From an uncultured Alistipes sp. (GTDB lineage: Bacteria; Bacteroidota; Bacteroidia; Bacteroidales; Rikenellaceae), in the NCBI GenBank assembly GCA_900544265.1, contig UQUQ01000003.1, positions 62,001 to 126,000 of the forward strand: 64,000 nucleotides of DNA, read 5' to 3'. The notes under the pieces were generated by a model. It was given only the letters and a program-made list of their open reading frames with translations. It searched no databases and was not told where the DNA came from. Position 1 is the first letter of the stretch, and each line of letters begins with the position of its first letter. Made by a program: the position numbers and the translations under genes. This document shows, one piece after another, positions 7,963-17,669 of the stretch.

Positions 7963-8663
7963 ATGCCCGGATACGATACGGACTCGGCGCGCTGACGGCC
8001 GCCGCGCTGATGCTGCTGGCCGGAGGCTGCGACGATGCATCGGAGTACTACTACACGACCTCCTACCCCGTCGTGCGGATCGAGGTGTCGGTCACGGTCG
8101 AGGAGGAGACGCCCGAGCCGCAGCCCGAACCCGAACCGCAGCCCGGTGAGGGAGAAGGCGAAGGGGGAACCGGCACCGACGACGGGACGGGAACAGGGAC
8201 GGACACCGGAACCGTGACGGACGACGGCACCGGGACAGGCTCCGACGACGGGACCAGAACGGACGACGGTACCGGGACAGGCTCCGACGACGGGACGGTC
8301 GAGGAGCCGGAGAATCCCCTCGTGACACAGCTCCGCGAGGAGGTGCTGGCCGCCGCACCCGTACAGGCGGGCGGCGTCTACACGCTCGACTTCAAATATG
8401 CCGACAGCGGACGGCTCACGGTGCGCCCCGCCGCCGGTGCGGAGACCGTTTCGGGGGGCTTCATGAAGCAGCCCGGGGCGACGGCCATCAGCTTCTACTT
8501 CGGAGAGCAGGCCTACACGTGCACCGTCACGGCCTACACGGGCGAGGAGGGGCTGCGGCAGGCGCTGCTGACCGTCGATCTCACGGCCGAATACCAGGCG
8601 CGCTACCCCGACGCGAAGATCACGCAGGTGCTGCGCAAGGAGTACACCTCGCACCGGCAATAA
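7959..8663 (+). CDS. Lipoprotein with Asp/Gly/Thr repeat linker, unknown function
   Basis: This 234-residue protein has a signal peptide ending in a lipobox (LLAGGC, Cys24). An acidic Pro/Glu stretch and a low-complexity Asp-Gly-Thr-rich linker (about residues 50-115) follow, then a compact C-terminal domain of about 115 residues that I do not recognise. The start at 7959 overlaps the preceding stop and gives a clean signal peptide. The earlier in-frame start would lie inside the LUD gene. The linker contains an exact-length 42-bp duplication (8217-8300). It is probably an outer-membrane surface or periplasmic lipoprotein and is cotranscribed with radA. Confidence 0.8.
   Translation: MNARIRYGLGALTAAALMLLAGGCDDASEYYYTTSYPVVRIEVSVTVEEETPEPQPEPEPQPGEGEGEGGTGTDDGTGTGTDTGTVTDDGTGTGSDDGTRTDDGTGTGSDDGTVEEPENPLVTQLREEVLAAAPVQAGGVYTLDFKYADSGRLTVRPAAGAETVSGGFMKQPGATAISFYFGEQAYTCTVTAYTGEEGLRQALLTVDLTAEYQARYPDAKITQVLRKEYTSHRQ
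8217..8300 (+). repeat. Two 42-bp in-frame repeats in lipoprotein linker
   Basis: Two adjacent 42-bp units each encode a 14-residue TDDGTGTGSDDGT-type segment. They differ by a few substitutions and preserve the reading frame. Confidence 0.9.
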
Positions 8664-8679
8664 ACCGAACGACACGACG

Positions 8680-10047
8680 ATGGCAAAGGTCAAGAAGGCA
8701 TTTTTCTGCCGCAACTGCGGTTTCGAGGCCCCGAAGTGGCTGGGGCGGTGTCCCTCGTGCGGCGAGTGGAACACCTTTACCGAGGAGATCATCGCCCGCG
8801 AGAGCGGGTCGGTCGCCGCGACGGTCGCCGGGCCCCTGCCCGCGTCGCGGCCGCAGCGCGTGCGCGACATCCGCGAGAGCGAACACCGCCGCATCGACCT
8901 GGGCAACGCGGAGGTGAACCGCGTGCTGGGCGGCGGACTGGTGCCGGGGTCGCTCGTGCTGCTGGGCGGCGAGCCGGGCATCGGCAAGTCGACCCTCTCG
9001 CTGCAGATCGCCCTCACGGACAACGGCCTCAAGACGCTCTACGTCTCGGGCGAGGAGTCGGCCGAGCAGATCAAGATGCGCGCCGCACGCATCGGCATCG
9101 GCAACGACGAGTGCCTGATCTACCCCGAAACGCTGCTCGAAAACATCGTGGCGCAGATCACCGAGCAGCAACCCGACATCGTGGTCATCGACTCGATCCA
9201 GACGATCTACACCGAGCTGATCGACTCCTCGGCCGGCAGTGTGTCGCAAATCCGCGAGTGCGCCGCCACGCTGCTCAAATATGCCAAGTCGACCGGCACG
9301 TCGATCTTCCTCATCGGCCACATCACCAAGGACGGCACGATTGCCGGGCCGAAGATTCTGGAGCACATCGTCGACGTCGTGCTCCAGTTCGAGGGCGACA
9401 GCAACAACATCTACCGCATCCTGCGCGGCATCAAGAACCGCTTCGGCGCGACGTTCGAGATCGGCGTCTTCGAGATGCTCGACGCGGGGCTGCGCGCCGT
9501 GGACAACCCCTCGGAGATCCTGCTGACCCACTACGAGGAGCCGTTGAGCGGCATCGCCGTGGGTGCTGCGGCCGACGGCGTGCGCCCCTACCTGATCGAG
9601 GTGCAGGCGCTCGTGTGCGGCGCAGCCTACGGCACGCCCCAGCGCACGGCCACGGGATTCGACACGCGCCGCATGAACATGCTGCTGGCCGTGCTGGAGA
9701 AGCGCGTGGGGATGAAGATGTTCCAGAAGGATGTCTTCCTGAACTTCGCCGGAGGTTTCAAGGTCTCCGACCCGGGGCTCGACCTCGCGGTTGCCGCCGC
9801 CGTAATCTCCTCCTACTACGACCGGCCGGTCGGTGAGGGCATCTGCTGCGCGGGCGAGATCGGCCTCTCGGGCGAGGTGCGCCCCGCTCCGCGCACGGAG
9901 CAGCGCATCAGCGAGGCCGCCCGCCTCGGCTTCCGCCGCATCGTCGTTTCGGGCTACCTCGCCAAGGGGACGAAACGTCCCAAGGGGATCGAGGTCGTCA
10001 CAATCAACAGCATCGACCAGCTGCCGCGCGCCCTCTTCACGGAGTAG
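8680..10047 (+). CDS. radA: DNA repair protein RadA (Sms)
   Basis: RadA is a RecA-like helicase that drives branch migration and processing of recombination intermediates. The 455-residue protein has an N-terminal C4 zinc finger (CRNCGF...CPSCGEW) and a Walker A motif GGEPGIGKST. It also has the RadA-specific KNRFG motif (IKNRFGATFEIG) and a Lon-protease-like C-terminal domain. It is the last gene of the operon that starts at 3374, 16 nt after the lipoprotein. It converges on the minus-strand operon ending at 10570. Confidence 0.96.
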   Translation: MAKVKKAFFCRNCGFEAPKWLGRCPSCGEWNTFTEEIIARESGSVAATVAGPLPASRPQRVRDIRESEHRRIDLGNAEVNRVLGGGLVPGSLVLLGGEPGIGKSTLSLQIALTDNGLKTLYVSGEESAEQIKMRAARIGIGNDECLIYPETLLENIVAQITEQQPDIVVIDSIQTIYTELIDSSAGSVSQIRECAATLLKYAKSTGTSIFLIGHITKDGTIAGPKILEHIVDVVLQFEGDSNNIYRILRGIKNRFGATFEIGVFEMLDAGLRAVDNPSEILLTHYEEPLSGIAVGAAADGVRPYLIEVQALVCGAAYGTPQRTATGFDTRRMNMLLAVLEKRVGMKMFQKDVFLNFAGGFKVSDPGLDLAVAAAVISSYYDRPVGEGICCAGEIGLSGEVRPAPRTEQRISEAARLGFRRIVVSGYLAKGTKRPKGIEVVTINSIDQLPRALFTE

Positions 10048-10569
10048 GCGCCGGCGAATCTGCTGCGGAGAGGGCGAGCAACAGGGAAAGCCCCGGACGG
10101 CAAGAAGGGTTCCGGACGGCAAAAGAAAAAACCGGACAAGGCCGGGTGACAAGACGAAAAAAAAACCGGACACAAGAATGAGACCGACGGCATAAAGCCG
10201 GAAGACATACCGGGCGGCGGAGAGATACATTCTCTTCGCCGCCCGGTGCGTTACGGAGGGCACGGACGGACGGGAGAGTGCGGACAGGCGAGGGCAGACG
10301 GAAAGGTGCGGACGGAATTATATCCGGAACGGGCCGAACGATTGCAATCCGCGACATTTCTCGCCACAGCGGGGCGACCCACGGCACCCGGCCGCCATTT
10401 TCGGAACGGATCTTGCAACGGGATATCACGCTGCCGCAAGGGTGCGAGACACATCGCGCCGTCCCGGCAGCCGGAGACCTCCGACCGAAAAGGCCGCGAA
10501 ACGACGAACCGGACCCGCGGACGATTCACGGCATCCGGTTCGGAGACAAATCGGGCTGAAGAGACGGGG
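10048..10569. other. Gene-free spacer between convergent operons
   Basis: I see no gene. The left part has repeats beginning ccggac at about 10093, 10112, 10132 and 10167, separated by A-rich runs. One strong hairpin lies at 10210-10246. The remainder to 10569 is GC-rich without recognisable structure. Confidence 0.6.
10210..10246. terminator. Hairpin between convergent radA and HEAT-like genes (possible shared terminator)
   Basis: The arms ccgggcggcg and cgccgcccgg plus agag/ctct pairs form a long GC-rich stem. Neither strand has a good T tract, so termination activity is uncertain. Confidence 0.45.
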
Positions 10570-11328
10570 TCACGGCTCCAGACGCCAGGCGAGCTCCTCG
10601 TGGACGCAGTCTTCGGCAGGGAGCTTGCCCAGAGAACCGGCCTTGCGGTGCACCGCGAGCCGGTTCTCTTCGTTTTGGCTTCCGACGGCCACACACAGCG
10701 CCACGGCTCCCTGTGCCACCAGACGGGTCGCACGCGCGGCGAAGGAGGCCGAAGCAGCCTGCCCCGCCGCTCCGGCAATCCCGGCGGCAGGCGCCGCGGA
10801 GGTATCCGCCGCGGCGACACTTCGGGCTGCGGCAACAAGCGCCTCCGCCTCGACGGCATTGCGGTGTACGGCCTCCAGCACCGCATCGACCCACGCAAGC
10901 GAAGCCTGCGGCGAGCGGGCGGCAGCCAGCAGCGCCGCATACTGCAACAGCGGCGAGGCCGTTATCCAGCTTCGGAAAAGTTCCGGCAGCACACCGACAC
11001 GTGACAGCAGGGCGAAGGAGGCCTCCTCGGCCACCTCGGAGTTGATGATCCCCGCGGCCCAAAACGCCGCTTCGTCCATCGTCACGCGCTCCGGCTGCGC
11101 AATGTACAGCGCCGCGAGGCGCAGTTCGCGCACATCCTGCACATAGAGGTAGCGGGCAAAATCATGGTCGGGCGTCTCGGCCCGGGCAATCCGCCGCAGG
11201 GTCGGGAGACTCACCCCGTAGTTGAGTCCGTAGGGTTTGCCGCACAGGCACATGGCATCGGCCACGGCACCGTTGCGCTCGCGGCGCAGCTCGCCGAGCA
11301 GCGCCACCATGCGTGAAGTGAAATCCAT
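10570..11328 (-). CDS. HEAT-like repeat protein, DNA-alkylation-repair (AlkD-like) family
   Basis: This 252-residue, largely helical, Ala-rich protein has an N-terminal segment (YGVSLPTLRRIAR) and the following HEAT-like helices resembling the AlkD superfamily. The match is weak and the active-site aspartate and tryptophans of true glycosylases cannot be assigned. I therefore treat it as AlkD-fold of unknown activity. It is the last gene of the long minus-strand operon, 12 nt after the DUF4831 gene. Confidence 0.6.
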   Translation of the reverse strand: MDFTSRMVALLGELRRERNGAVADAMCLCGKPYGLNYGVSLPTLRRIARAETPDHDFARYLYVQDVRELRLAALYIAQPERVTMDEAAFWAAGIINSEVAEEASFALLSRVGVLPELFRSWITASPLLQYAALLAAARSPQASLAWVDAVLEAVHRNAVEAEALVAAARSVAAADTSAAPAAGIAGAAGQAASASFAARATRLVAQGAVALCVAVGSQNEENRLAVHRKAGSLGKLPAEDCVHEELAWRLEP

Positions 11329-11340
11329 CGTGCGGATCGG

Positions 11341-12258
11341 TTAGCGGGCAGCCGGCAGGAGCACATTGACCGTGCGGCCGAACTCGAAGACGGGCAGCAC
11401 CGAGCGGGCATATTCGCGGCCGCCGCAGAGGACCGTGCAGGTGGCGGGATCGGCCACGCGGCACTGGAAGACGCGCTTCTCCTTGGCCGGAGCCTCGATC
11501 GCCGCAGCGACGGGAGCGCCCGAGGGTTCGATCTGCAACAGCACGATGTCACCCGAGAGGTCGGTGTCGGGCAGCAGTCCCGATGCCGCACTGAAGCGGC
11601 AGAGGATATACTGCTGCTTGTCGGCCTGCGGATAGACGACATAGCGGCGCGTCGAGGTCGAGACGACCCGCTTGCCGAGGAAGAGCTCCAGATAGGCCTG
11701 TTCGAGGCGGTCGATCTCGCGCAGGGCGGCATTCAGCCCCTCGCCGAAGACATTCTCGCCGGCTTCGCCCGTGATGAGCTCCAGGCGGTGGCGGCGCAGC
11801 GAATAGATGCGGTTGGCCGCATCGCGGGCGGCATCCTCCAGGGCGGGGGTGGACATGTCGGTCTTGTCGGGCTGCAGCCGCGCGAACTCCTCGTCCGATC
11901 CGGCGTGCGACACGACGCGGGTCTCGGGTGCGGCCGGAGCCGCGGCATTGAGGTAGGTCGCGCCGTCGAGCAGCGCGATACGCGCCCCGGTAATGCTCCA
12001 GACGGTCCGGTCGCTGAGCGGGGCCCGCACGCCGAGGAACTTCTGCGCATAGCGCGCATAGGGGCCGCAGAGCGTCAGGTCGCGCTCGACGGTGACGTCC
12101 ACGGCAAGGATCGTCCGCGGATTCGAGACCGTGATGCCGTCGGCGCTCTCCACGGCGCCCTGAACGGCTATGTAGGGATTCTGGGCCGCAGCGGCGCCGC
12201 AGACCAGCAGCGCAAGGGCCAAAAGTTGTGCTTTCATACGCGCAGGTTTTTTATCCAT
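11341..12258 (-). CDS. DUF4831 family exported protein
   Basis: This 305-residue protein has a signal peptide (QLLALALLVCGAAAAQ). The body resembles the Bacteroidales DUF4831 family, whose function is unknown. Two starts are possible. The first ATG at 12258 lies only 5 nt after a TACATTTG -7 box, so the mRNA would be nearly leaderless. An internal ATG at 12237 gives a shorter signal-peptide N-region (MKAQ). I keep 12258, but 12237 is nearly as likely. The promoter overlaps the end of the upstream methylase gene, so this pair can be transcribed separately from the main operon. Confidence 0.8.
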   Translation of the reverse strand: MDKKPARMKAQLLALALLVCGAAAAQNPYIAVQGAVESADGITVSNPRTILAVDVTVERDLTLCGPYARYAQKFLGVRAPLSDRTVWSITGARIALLDGATYLNAAAPAAPETRVVSHAGSDEEFARLQPDKTDMSTPALEDAARDAANRIYSLRRHRLELITGEAGENVFGEGLNAALREIDRLEQAYLELFLGKRVVSTSTRRYVVYPQADKQQYILCRFSAASGLLPDTDLSGDIVLLQIEPSGAPVAAAIEAPAKEKRVFQCRVADPATCTVLCGGREYARSVLPVFEFGRTVNVLLPAAR

Positions 12259-12263
12259 AGATG

Positions 12264-12295
12264 CAAATGTAACGTATTTTCGCGTTTCGTCAAAA
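12264..12295 (-). promoter_or_regulatory. Internal promoter before the DUF4831 gene
   Basis: On the - strand TTTTG (12291-12295) and TACATTTG (12264-12271) are separated by 19 nt. The -33 element lies in the last codons of the methylase gene. Confidence 0.7.
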
Positions 12296-13015
12296 TTTCA
12301 GGTAGAAATCGCGGGTCAGCGTCCGGTACTCCTCCGTGTAGCACTCGTGTTCGCCCGTGCCGATGACCAGTTCGTCGCGGCGGCAGGCGGGCGGCGCCGC
12401 AGGATCGGGCACGGCGTCGAACAGGCGGAACTCCATGAGCGCGCGCCGGGCCTCGCGGCGCGGCGTGGTGCGCACGTCCGTGCGGCGGCAGAGCACGAGC
12501 CGCCCGCGGCACTCCGCCAGAAAACGCGCCGCCTCGGCCGTCGGCAGGATCACGGCGAAGCGTCCTCCGGGAGCCAGCAGCCGCACGACGGCATCGCACA
12601 GCTCCCCGTAGCGGAGCGTCACGGCATGACGCGCCGTCGTGCGCCCCGCATCGGGGCAGGTGAGCGAATCGACGAAATAGGGCGGATTGGAGACGATGCG
12701 GTCGAAGCGCTCGCCGGGGCGGTACTCCTGCACGGGGCACTGCACGAACTCCACGCGCGCGGCCCAAGGCGAGGCGGCGGCATTCTCGCACGCCTGCGAC
12801 ACGTCGTCGACATCGACCCCCGTGATGCGCACGCCGGGCAGCGCGGCGGTCCGCTGGGCCAGCATCAGGGCGATGAGGCCCGTGCCGGTCCCCACATCGA
12901 GGATGCGCCGCGCATCGGCTCCCGCATCGGCCCAGGCACCGAGCAGCACGCCGTCGGTCCCGACCTTCATCGGGCAGCGGTCCTGACGGATGGAGAAGTG
13001 TTTGAACTGGAACAT
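12290..13015 (-). CDS. trmN6: tRNA1(Val) adenine-37 N6-methyltransferase-like protein
   Basis: This 241-residue class I SAM-dependent methylase starts with MFQFKHFSIRQDRCPMKVGTD, the characteristic YfiC/TrmN6 beginning. A GxGxG SAM loop (ILDVGTGTGLIAL) and the catalytic NPPYF motif follow. The family methylates A37 of tRNA1-Val. The assignment rests on motifs and length. It starts 3 nt after the DUF2400 gene ends. Confidence 0.88.
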   Translation of the reverse strand: MFQFKHFSIRQDRCPMKVGTDGVLLGAWADAGADARRILDVGTGTGLIALMLAQRTAALPGVRITGVDVDDVSQACENAAASPWAARVEFVQCPVQEYRPGERFDRIVSNPPYFVDSLTCPDAGRTTARHAVTLRYGELCDAVVRLLAPGGRFAVILPTAEAARFLAECRGRLVLCRRTDVRTTPRREARRALMEFRLFDAVPDPAAPPACRRDELVIGTGEHECYTEEYRTLTRDFYLKF

Positions 13016-13018
13016 CGT

Positions 13019-13790
13019 CTATTCGTTAACATGCAGGCAGCCGTCGATCCCGGCGCCGAAAAGTGCATAGTCGAAGCGCACGGGGTCCACGGCATCGAAC
13101 TCCCGCAGCCGGGCGGTGATCTCCTCGACGGCCCGCCAGTCGTTCTGCCGGCGTCCGAGCAGCCCCAGCAGGCGGCCCACCTCGCCGACATGCACGTCGA
13201 GCGGCAGGCGGAGCGCCGACATCGGAATGCCGGTCCAGAGGCCGAAATCCACGCCGCGGTCGTCGCGCCGGACCATCCAGCGCAGGAACATGCAGAGCCG
13301 CTTGCAGGCGGCGCCCCGCCCGATGTCGGAGAGGTGCTTCTCGCAATGCGGCGCATGCTCGGCGGCGAGAAACTCCCGGCGGAAAGCCGCCAGCACGGCG
13401 GGCAGGCTCTCCGTCGCCGCATACTGCGTCTCGAAGAAGGCGCCGAGGCCTCCGTACAGCTGCTCCATGCGGCGCAGCGCCAGCACGAAGTCGCGCAGGT
13501 CCCCGCCGTTGAAGGTGCGGTGCACGAAGCCGTCGAGGTGTGCAAGCTCCCGCTCCGAGGCGTTGCGCACGAAGTCGGCCGGGGCGTCATCCAGGAAGTG
13601 CATCAGGCGGTGCCCGTTGCGGACGATCGTCCGGCGGTTGCCCCAGGCGATCGTCGCGGCCAGAAAGCCCGCAATCTCACGGTCGGCACGCTCCGTAAAG
13701 CGGTGCGGCACGGCGATCGGGTCGCAGTCGATGAACTCGGGCCGGTTGTAGCGGTCGTGGAGCCGTTCGAGCAGCTCCCGCACCCCGTCG

Positions 13791-13807
<17 letters not shown>
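13019..13807 (-). CDS. DUF2400 (TIGR02757) family protein
   Basis: This 262-residue protein matches the Bacteroidetes/proteobacterial DUF2400 family. Conserved features include [44 protein letters not shown] and [12 protein letters not shown]. Parts recall HhH DNA-glycosylase folds, but the biochemical role is not established. I chose the ATG at 13807 (MAGSCDD), which overlaps the lolD-like gene by 17 nt. The upstream ATG at 13843 would add an Arg-rich stretch that lies wholly within lolD. Confidence 0.85.
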
Positions 13808-14437
<630 letters not shown>

Positions 14438-14441
<4 letters not shown>

Positions 14442-15754
14442 TGACGGAAACCGTATTTGCCCTCAAGCTGCCGCAGCACGCGGTCGATCCGCCCTGCGGC
14501 ACCCTTTCCGAGCTGTGCGGCTGCGGGATCGGGCGCCCAGCCCTTCTCGATCTGCCGGGCGAAGCGGTCCACGTCGGCATAGCAGCCCGCCATGTCGCGC
14601 AGCAGCTCGCCGTCGCGCACCGACGCCATCACGCCCGAGGCACAGAGCACCTGCCACGCCTCGTCGCGCAGCACGGGCGTGACCGGCGCACGCAGGGTCA
14701 TCGGATTCGTCGTCGGCGAGGTGGCCGACAAGCGGTTGTCGGCAGCTCCGGCACGCGGCTGCAGCTCCTGTCCGCCACGCATCAGACCGCGGCAGGCCAT
14801 GCCGACCGCGGCACGGTTTGCGGTCAGCTCTTCGTAGACCGCCTGCATCGCCCCGCGCACCTGCCGGAACTCCTGCCAGCGGCCGATCAGCCCGGCACCG
14901 AGGAGCGTCAGGGCCGTGCCGAGGATCACCACCGACAGCCGGCACAGATAGCCGCGCCACGTCCATCCGCCATCCCCCGTCGACCGCTCTGCGGGACGTT
15001 TTTGCGGGGTTGCGGGGCGCTTGGGCGGCTCCGCGGCGCGGCGCGGGGTATTCGTCCGGCGGTCGTTCGCTGCCGCATTGCGCGGGGCGGCACTCTTCCT
15101 ATCGTTCCGCTCTGCACTCCGCTGCGGCGCAGCGCCCCGGTGCTCACTGGCGGCGCCAGCCGGACGCTGCGGGGCTGCACCCTTCTGCCGCTCCGGCGCT
15201 GCGGGCCTTTGCGGTGCGGAGGCCCCTTTCTGCTGCGCAGCGGACTTTGATCCGGACGTTTCCGCGGCAGGCTTCTGCTGCACGGCGGACTTTGAGCCGG
15301 ACGGTTCCGCGACGGGCTTCTGCTGCGCGGCGGGCTTCGATCCGGACGGTTCCGCGGCAGGCATCGGCTGCACGGCAGGCTTCAATCCGGACGGTTCTGC
15401 GGCAGGCTTCTGCTGCGCGGTGGGTTCCGCCGTGCTCTTTTGGACCGGTTGCGCTGCCAGATCGCGCGGAGCCGAAGCTGCCGCTGTCGCGACCGGAGTT
15501 ACCGGTGCTACGGCATCGGATGCGGGCTGCTCGGCAGCAGCCGTCCCGCGGGCCGCATGTTCGGGTTGCGTGGCCAACTCCGCCGGAGCGGCGGCTGCGC
15601 TTTCAGTTTGTGCGGCCGGCTCCGCCGAAGCGGCGGCCGTATTGCGGTGCGACGGACGGCGATGCCGGCGTCGCGGGGTCGGAGCATCATGCACCGCACC
15701 CTCGAGTTGGGGCTCCTGCGGGCTCTCCGTTCTCTTTTCATTTTCCATCTCCAT
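14438..15754 (-). CDS. Pro/Ala-rich bitopic membrane protein of unknown function
   Basis: This 438-residue protein has three parts. Residues 1 to about 265 are a disordered Ala/Pro/Lys/Arg-rich region. It contains four 15-residue repeats (117-176, pattern [15 protein letters not shown]) and is very basic near 185-265. One membrane helix follows at 269-291. About 147 residues of probably periplasmic, partly helical sequence remain. I do not recognise the family. The gene overlaps folP upstream (17 nt) and lolD downstream (4 nt), so its expression is coupled to essential functions. The repeat length preserves frame. Confidence 0.75.
15227..15406 (-). repeat. Four 45-bp in-frame repeats in membrane-protein gene
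   Basis: Four adjacent 45-bp units encode 15-residue [18 protein letters not shown] repeats. Units differ by 10-20% and none shifts the frame. Confidence 0.9.
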
Positions 15755-16598
15755 GTCTCATTTTTTCGTAAAGGCGGAACAGACGCACCGTATCGGCCGC
15801 CTCGCGGACGTCGTGCACGCGCAGGACCGAGGCCCCCTGCCGCAGGCATTCCCAGCCGAGAGCCACCGTACCGGCCAGCGATTCGGCAGGCGTCGCATCG
15901 AGCGCCCTGTAGATCATCGACTTGCGCGACACGCCCGCCAGCACGGGATAACCCAGTGCGCAGAGGCGGTGCAGGCCGGCCAGCAGCTCGTAGTTCTGTT
16001 CCAGGGTTTTGGCGAAACCGAAGCCCGGATCGAGGATGATCCGTGCGCGGCTCACGCCCGCCGCCAGCAGCTGCCCGCAGCGGCATTCAAAATAATCGAC
16101 CACCTCGGTCACGATGTCGCGCCGGTAGTTCGTCAGGGACTGCATCGTCCGGGGATCGCCCTGCATGTGCATCGCCACGTAGGGCACGCCCAGACGTGCC
16201 ACCGTCGGCACCATCCGCGGATCGAGCTCCCCGGCCGAGATGTCGTTGACCGTCACCGGACCGAACTCCGCGACGGCCCGCTCGACCACCTCGCTGCGGA
16301 ACGTGTCGACCGAAACGGCCGCACCGGGCGCCACGCGCCGCACCGCTTCCAGTCCGAGGGCCACGCGCCGCCACTCCTCCTCCACGGGCACCTCGTCGGC
16401 TCCCGGACGCGACGAGTAGCCGCCGATGTCGATGATCGCGGCCCCCTCGTCCACGATCTCGCGGGCTCGCTGCTCGACCGCCTCGCGCGTCGTGCGACGG
16501 CTGTCGGCATAGAACGAATCGGGCGTGACGTTCAGGATACCCATCACGCACGGCTGCGAAAGGTCAGGCATCGGTACGGCGGAGTTCATGGGCTTCAT
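15738..16598 (-). CDS. folP: Dihydropteroate synthase
   Basis: This enzyme condenses p-aminobenzoate with 6-hydroxymethyl-dihydropterin pyrophosphate in folate synthesis and is the sulfonamide target. About 286 residues, with MGILNVTPDSFYADS near the N-terminus, the IIDIGGYSSRPGA loop, VSVDTF, NDISAG and the SRARIILDPGFGFAKT block. The open frame extends upstream into coaE, so the start was set at the first of three close ATGs (16598; alternatives 16589 and 16571). Each leaves a small overlap with coaE. Residue spacing to the DLSQPCVMGILN core fits homologues. Confidence 0.95.
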   Translation of the reverse strand: MKPMNSAVPMPDLSQPCVMGILNVTPDSFYADSRRTTREAVEQRAREIVDEGAAIIDIGGYSSRPGADEVPVEEEWRRVALGLEAVRRVAPGAAVSVDTFRSEVVERAVAEFGPVTVNDISAGELDPRMVPTVARLGVPYVAMHMQGDPRTMQSLTNYRRDIVTEVVDYFECRCGQLLAAGVSRARIILDPGFGFAKTLEQNYELLAGLHRLCALGYPVLAGVSRKSMIYRALDATPAESLAGTVALGWECLRQGASVLRVHDVREAADTVRLFRLYEKMRHGDGK

Positions 16599-17166
16599 GG
16601 CGGAATCGCTGGTCGAGGTCGGCGACGGCGGGTTCGAGGTCCGTCTCCAGGATGTTGACGATCGTGTAGTCGGCCCGGGCGCAGAGCGTGTCGTCGTCCG
16701 CCTGCGCGGCGATGCGGCGGCGCACCGCCTCCTCGTCGCAGCGGTCACGCCGGCAGGTGCGCCGCACGCGCAGCTCGACGGGCGCCAGCACCGCCACCGT
16801 GCGGTCCACGGCGTGCTCCAGCCCCGCCTCGAAGAGGATGGCGCTCTCCAGAATGACGTAGTCGCCCGGCTGCGCCGCGGCCCACGCCTCGAAGTCGCGC
16901 AGCACGGCCGGATGCACCAGGGCGTCGAGGTCCGCAAGGGCCTGCGCATCGCGGAAGACGATGTCGGCCAGGTAGGCCCGGTCCAACACCCCGTCGCGGA
17001 AGGCTCCGGCGCCGAAACGCGCCTCGATGGCCGGCCGCAGCGTCGTCGCCATCAGCCGCTTGGCCTCCGTATCCGAATCGTAGACCGCGACGCCGCGCGC
17101 GGCAAACAACCGGCAGACCGTGCTCTTGCCGCTGCCGATACCGCCCGTAATGCCCACCTTCATCAT
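16564..17166 (-). CDS. coaE: Dephospho-CoA kinase
   Basis: CoaE phosphorylates the 3'-hydroxyl of dephospho-CoA with ATP, the last step of coenzyme A synthesis. The 200-residue protein begins with the P-loop MKVGITGGIGSGKSTV, followed by VYDSDTEAKRLM and the lid/LVHPAVL region. It overlaps the YbbR-like gene by 4 nt (ATGA) and the folP start by about 35 nt. The downstream ATG at 17163 is an equally possible start. Confidence 0.95.
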   Translation of the reverse strand: MMKVGITGGIGSGKSTVCRLFAARGVAVYDSDTEAKRLMATTLRPAIEARFGAGAFRDGVLDRAYLADIVFRDAQALADLDALVHPAVLRDFEAWAAAQPGDYVILESAILFEAGLEHAVDRTVAVLAPVELRVRRTCRRDRCDEEAVRRRIAAQADDDTLCARADYTIVNILETDLEPAVADLDQRFRHEAHELRRTDA

Positions 17167-17573
17167 TGCTTTCCGAGTTTACGGGGGTCGTCGATCTCGG
17201 GAACCGAGCGGATCGAGACCACCTTGATATCACTGAACTTCAGCGAAATGGCACTCTGCAGCGACTGCGGATCGAGAACCAGCTTGCCCTCGTGTCCCTC
17301 CTCCTGCGAACGCGTATAGCGGAGGTCCGACAGCGGAATGTGCAGCGTCTTGTTCATGTAGACGCGGTAGCCGAACAGGTTGGTGCCCACGCCTTCGACC
17401 ACGCACGTGACCTCGAACGGCACGCCGTCGACATCGACGCGCACGGTCTGGTCCGTCGTATAGGTGTAGCTCAACTTGGCGATATACCACAGGATGAACG
17501 ACGCGACGAGCAGCGCCAGAAAGACCGGCGAGACGTAGCGGTGCACCCACTTCAGCAGATTCTCCATAATCAT
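17163..17573 (-). CDS. Short YbbR/CdaR-like membrane protein
   Basis: This 136-residue protein has one N-terminal membrane helix (about 15-33) and one extracytoplasmic beta-rich domain reminiscent of YbbR repeats. The position next to coaE fits the Bacteroidetes YbbR-coaE arrangement. Typical CdaR proteins have three or four YbbR repeats, so this one is truncated to a single unit or is only distantly related. A second ATG (MENLLKW) lies two codons in. It is the first gene of the long minus-strand operon, with its promoter at 17600-17631. Confidence 0.6.
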   Translation of the reverse strand: MIMENLLKWVHRYVSPVFLALLVASFILWYIAKLSYTYTTDQTVRVDVDGVPFEVTCVVEGVGTNLFGYRVYMNKTLHIPLSDLRYTRSQEEGHEGKLVLDPQSLQSAISLKFSDIKVVSIRSVPEIDDPRKLGKQ

Positions 17574-17599
17574 AGGTGTGTCTCCGTTGTAAACTTCCG

Positions 17600-17631
17600 C
17601 AAAGTTAAAAATAAAACGGACTGCGTCAAAA
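17600..17631 (-). promoter_or_regulatory. Promoter of the YbbR-coaE-folP operon
   Basis: On the - strand TTTTG (17627-17631), 19 nt, then TAACTTTG (17600-17607). The -33 box lies inside the loop of the secDF terminator. Confidence 0.75.
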
Positions 17632-17646
17632 GGCGCAGTCCGTTTT
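17614..17646 (-). terminator. Intrinsic terminator of secDF
   Basis: A stem of aaacggactgcg with cgcagtccgttt is followed on the - strand by a T-rich tract. It lies 24 nt after the secDF stop. Confidence 0.8.
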
Positions 17647-17669
17647 TATGCAAAATGCGAAGTGAGAGC

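Noticed and set aside
5394-9032. A 1212-residue open frame on the minus strand, antisense to rseP, the acetyltransferase gene and radA
   Set aside because: It is antisense to several clear genes, has Arg/Asp/Val/His-skewed composition and no start context. High G+C lengthens shadow frames.
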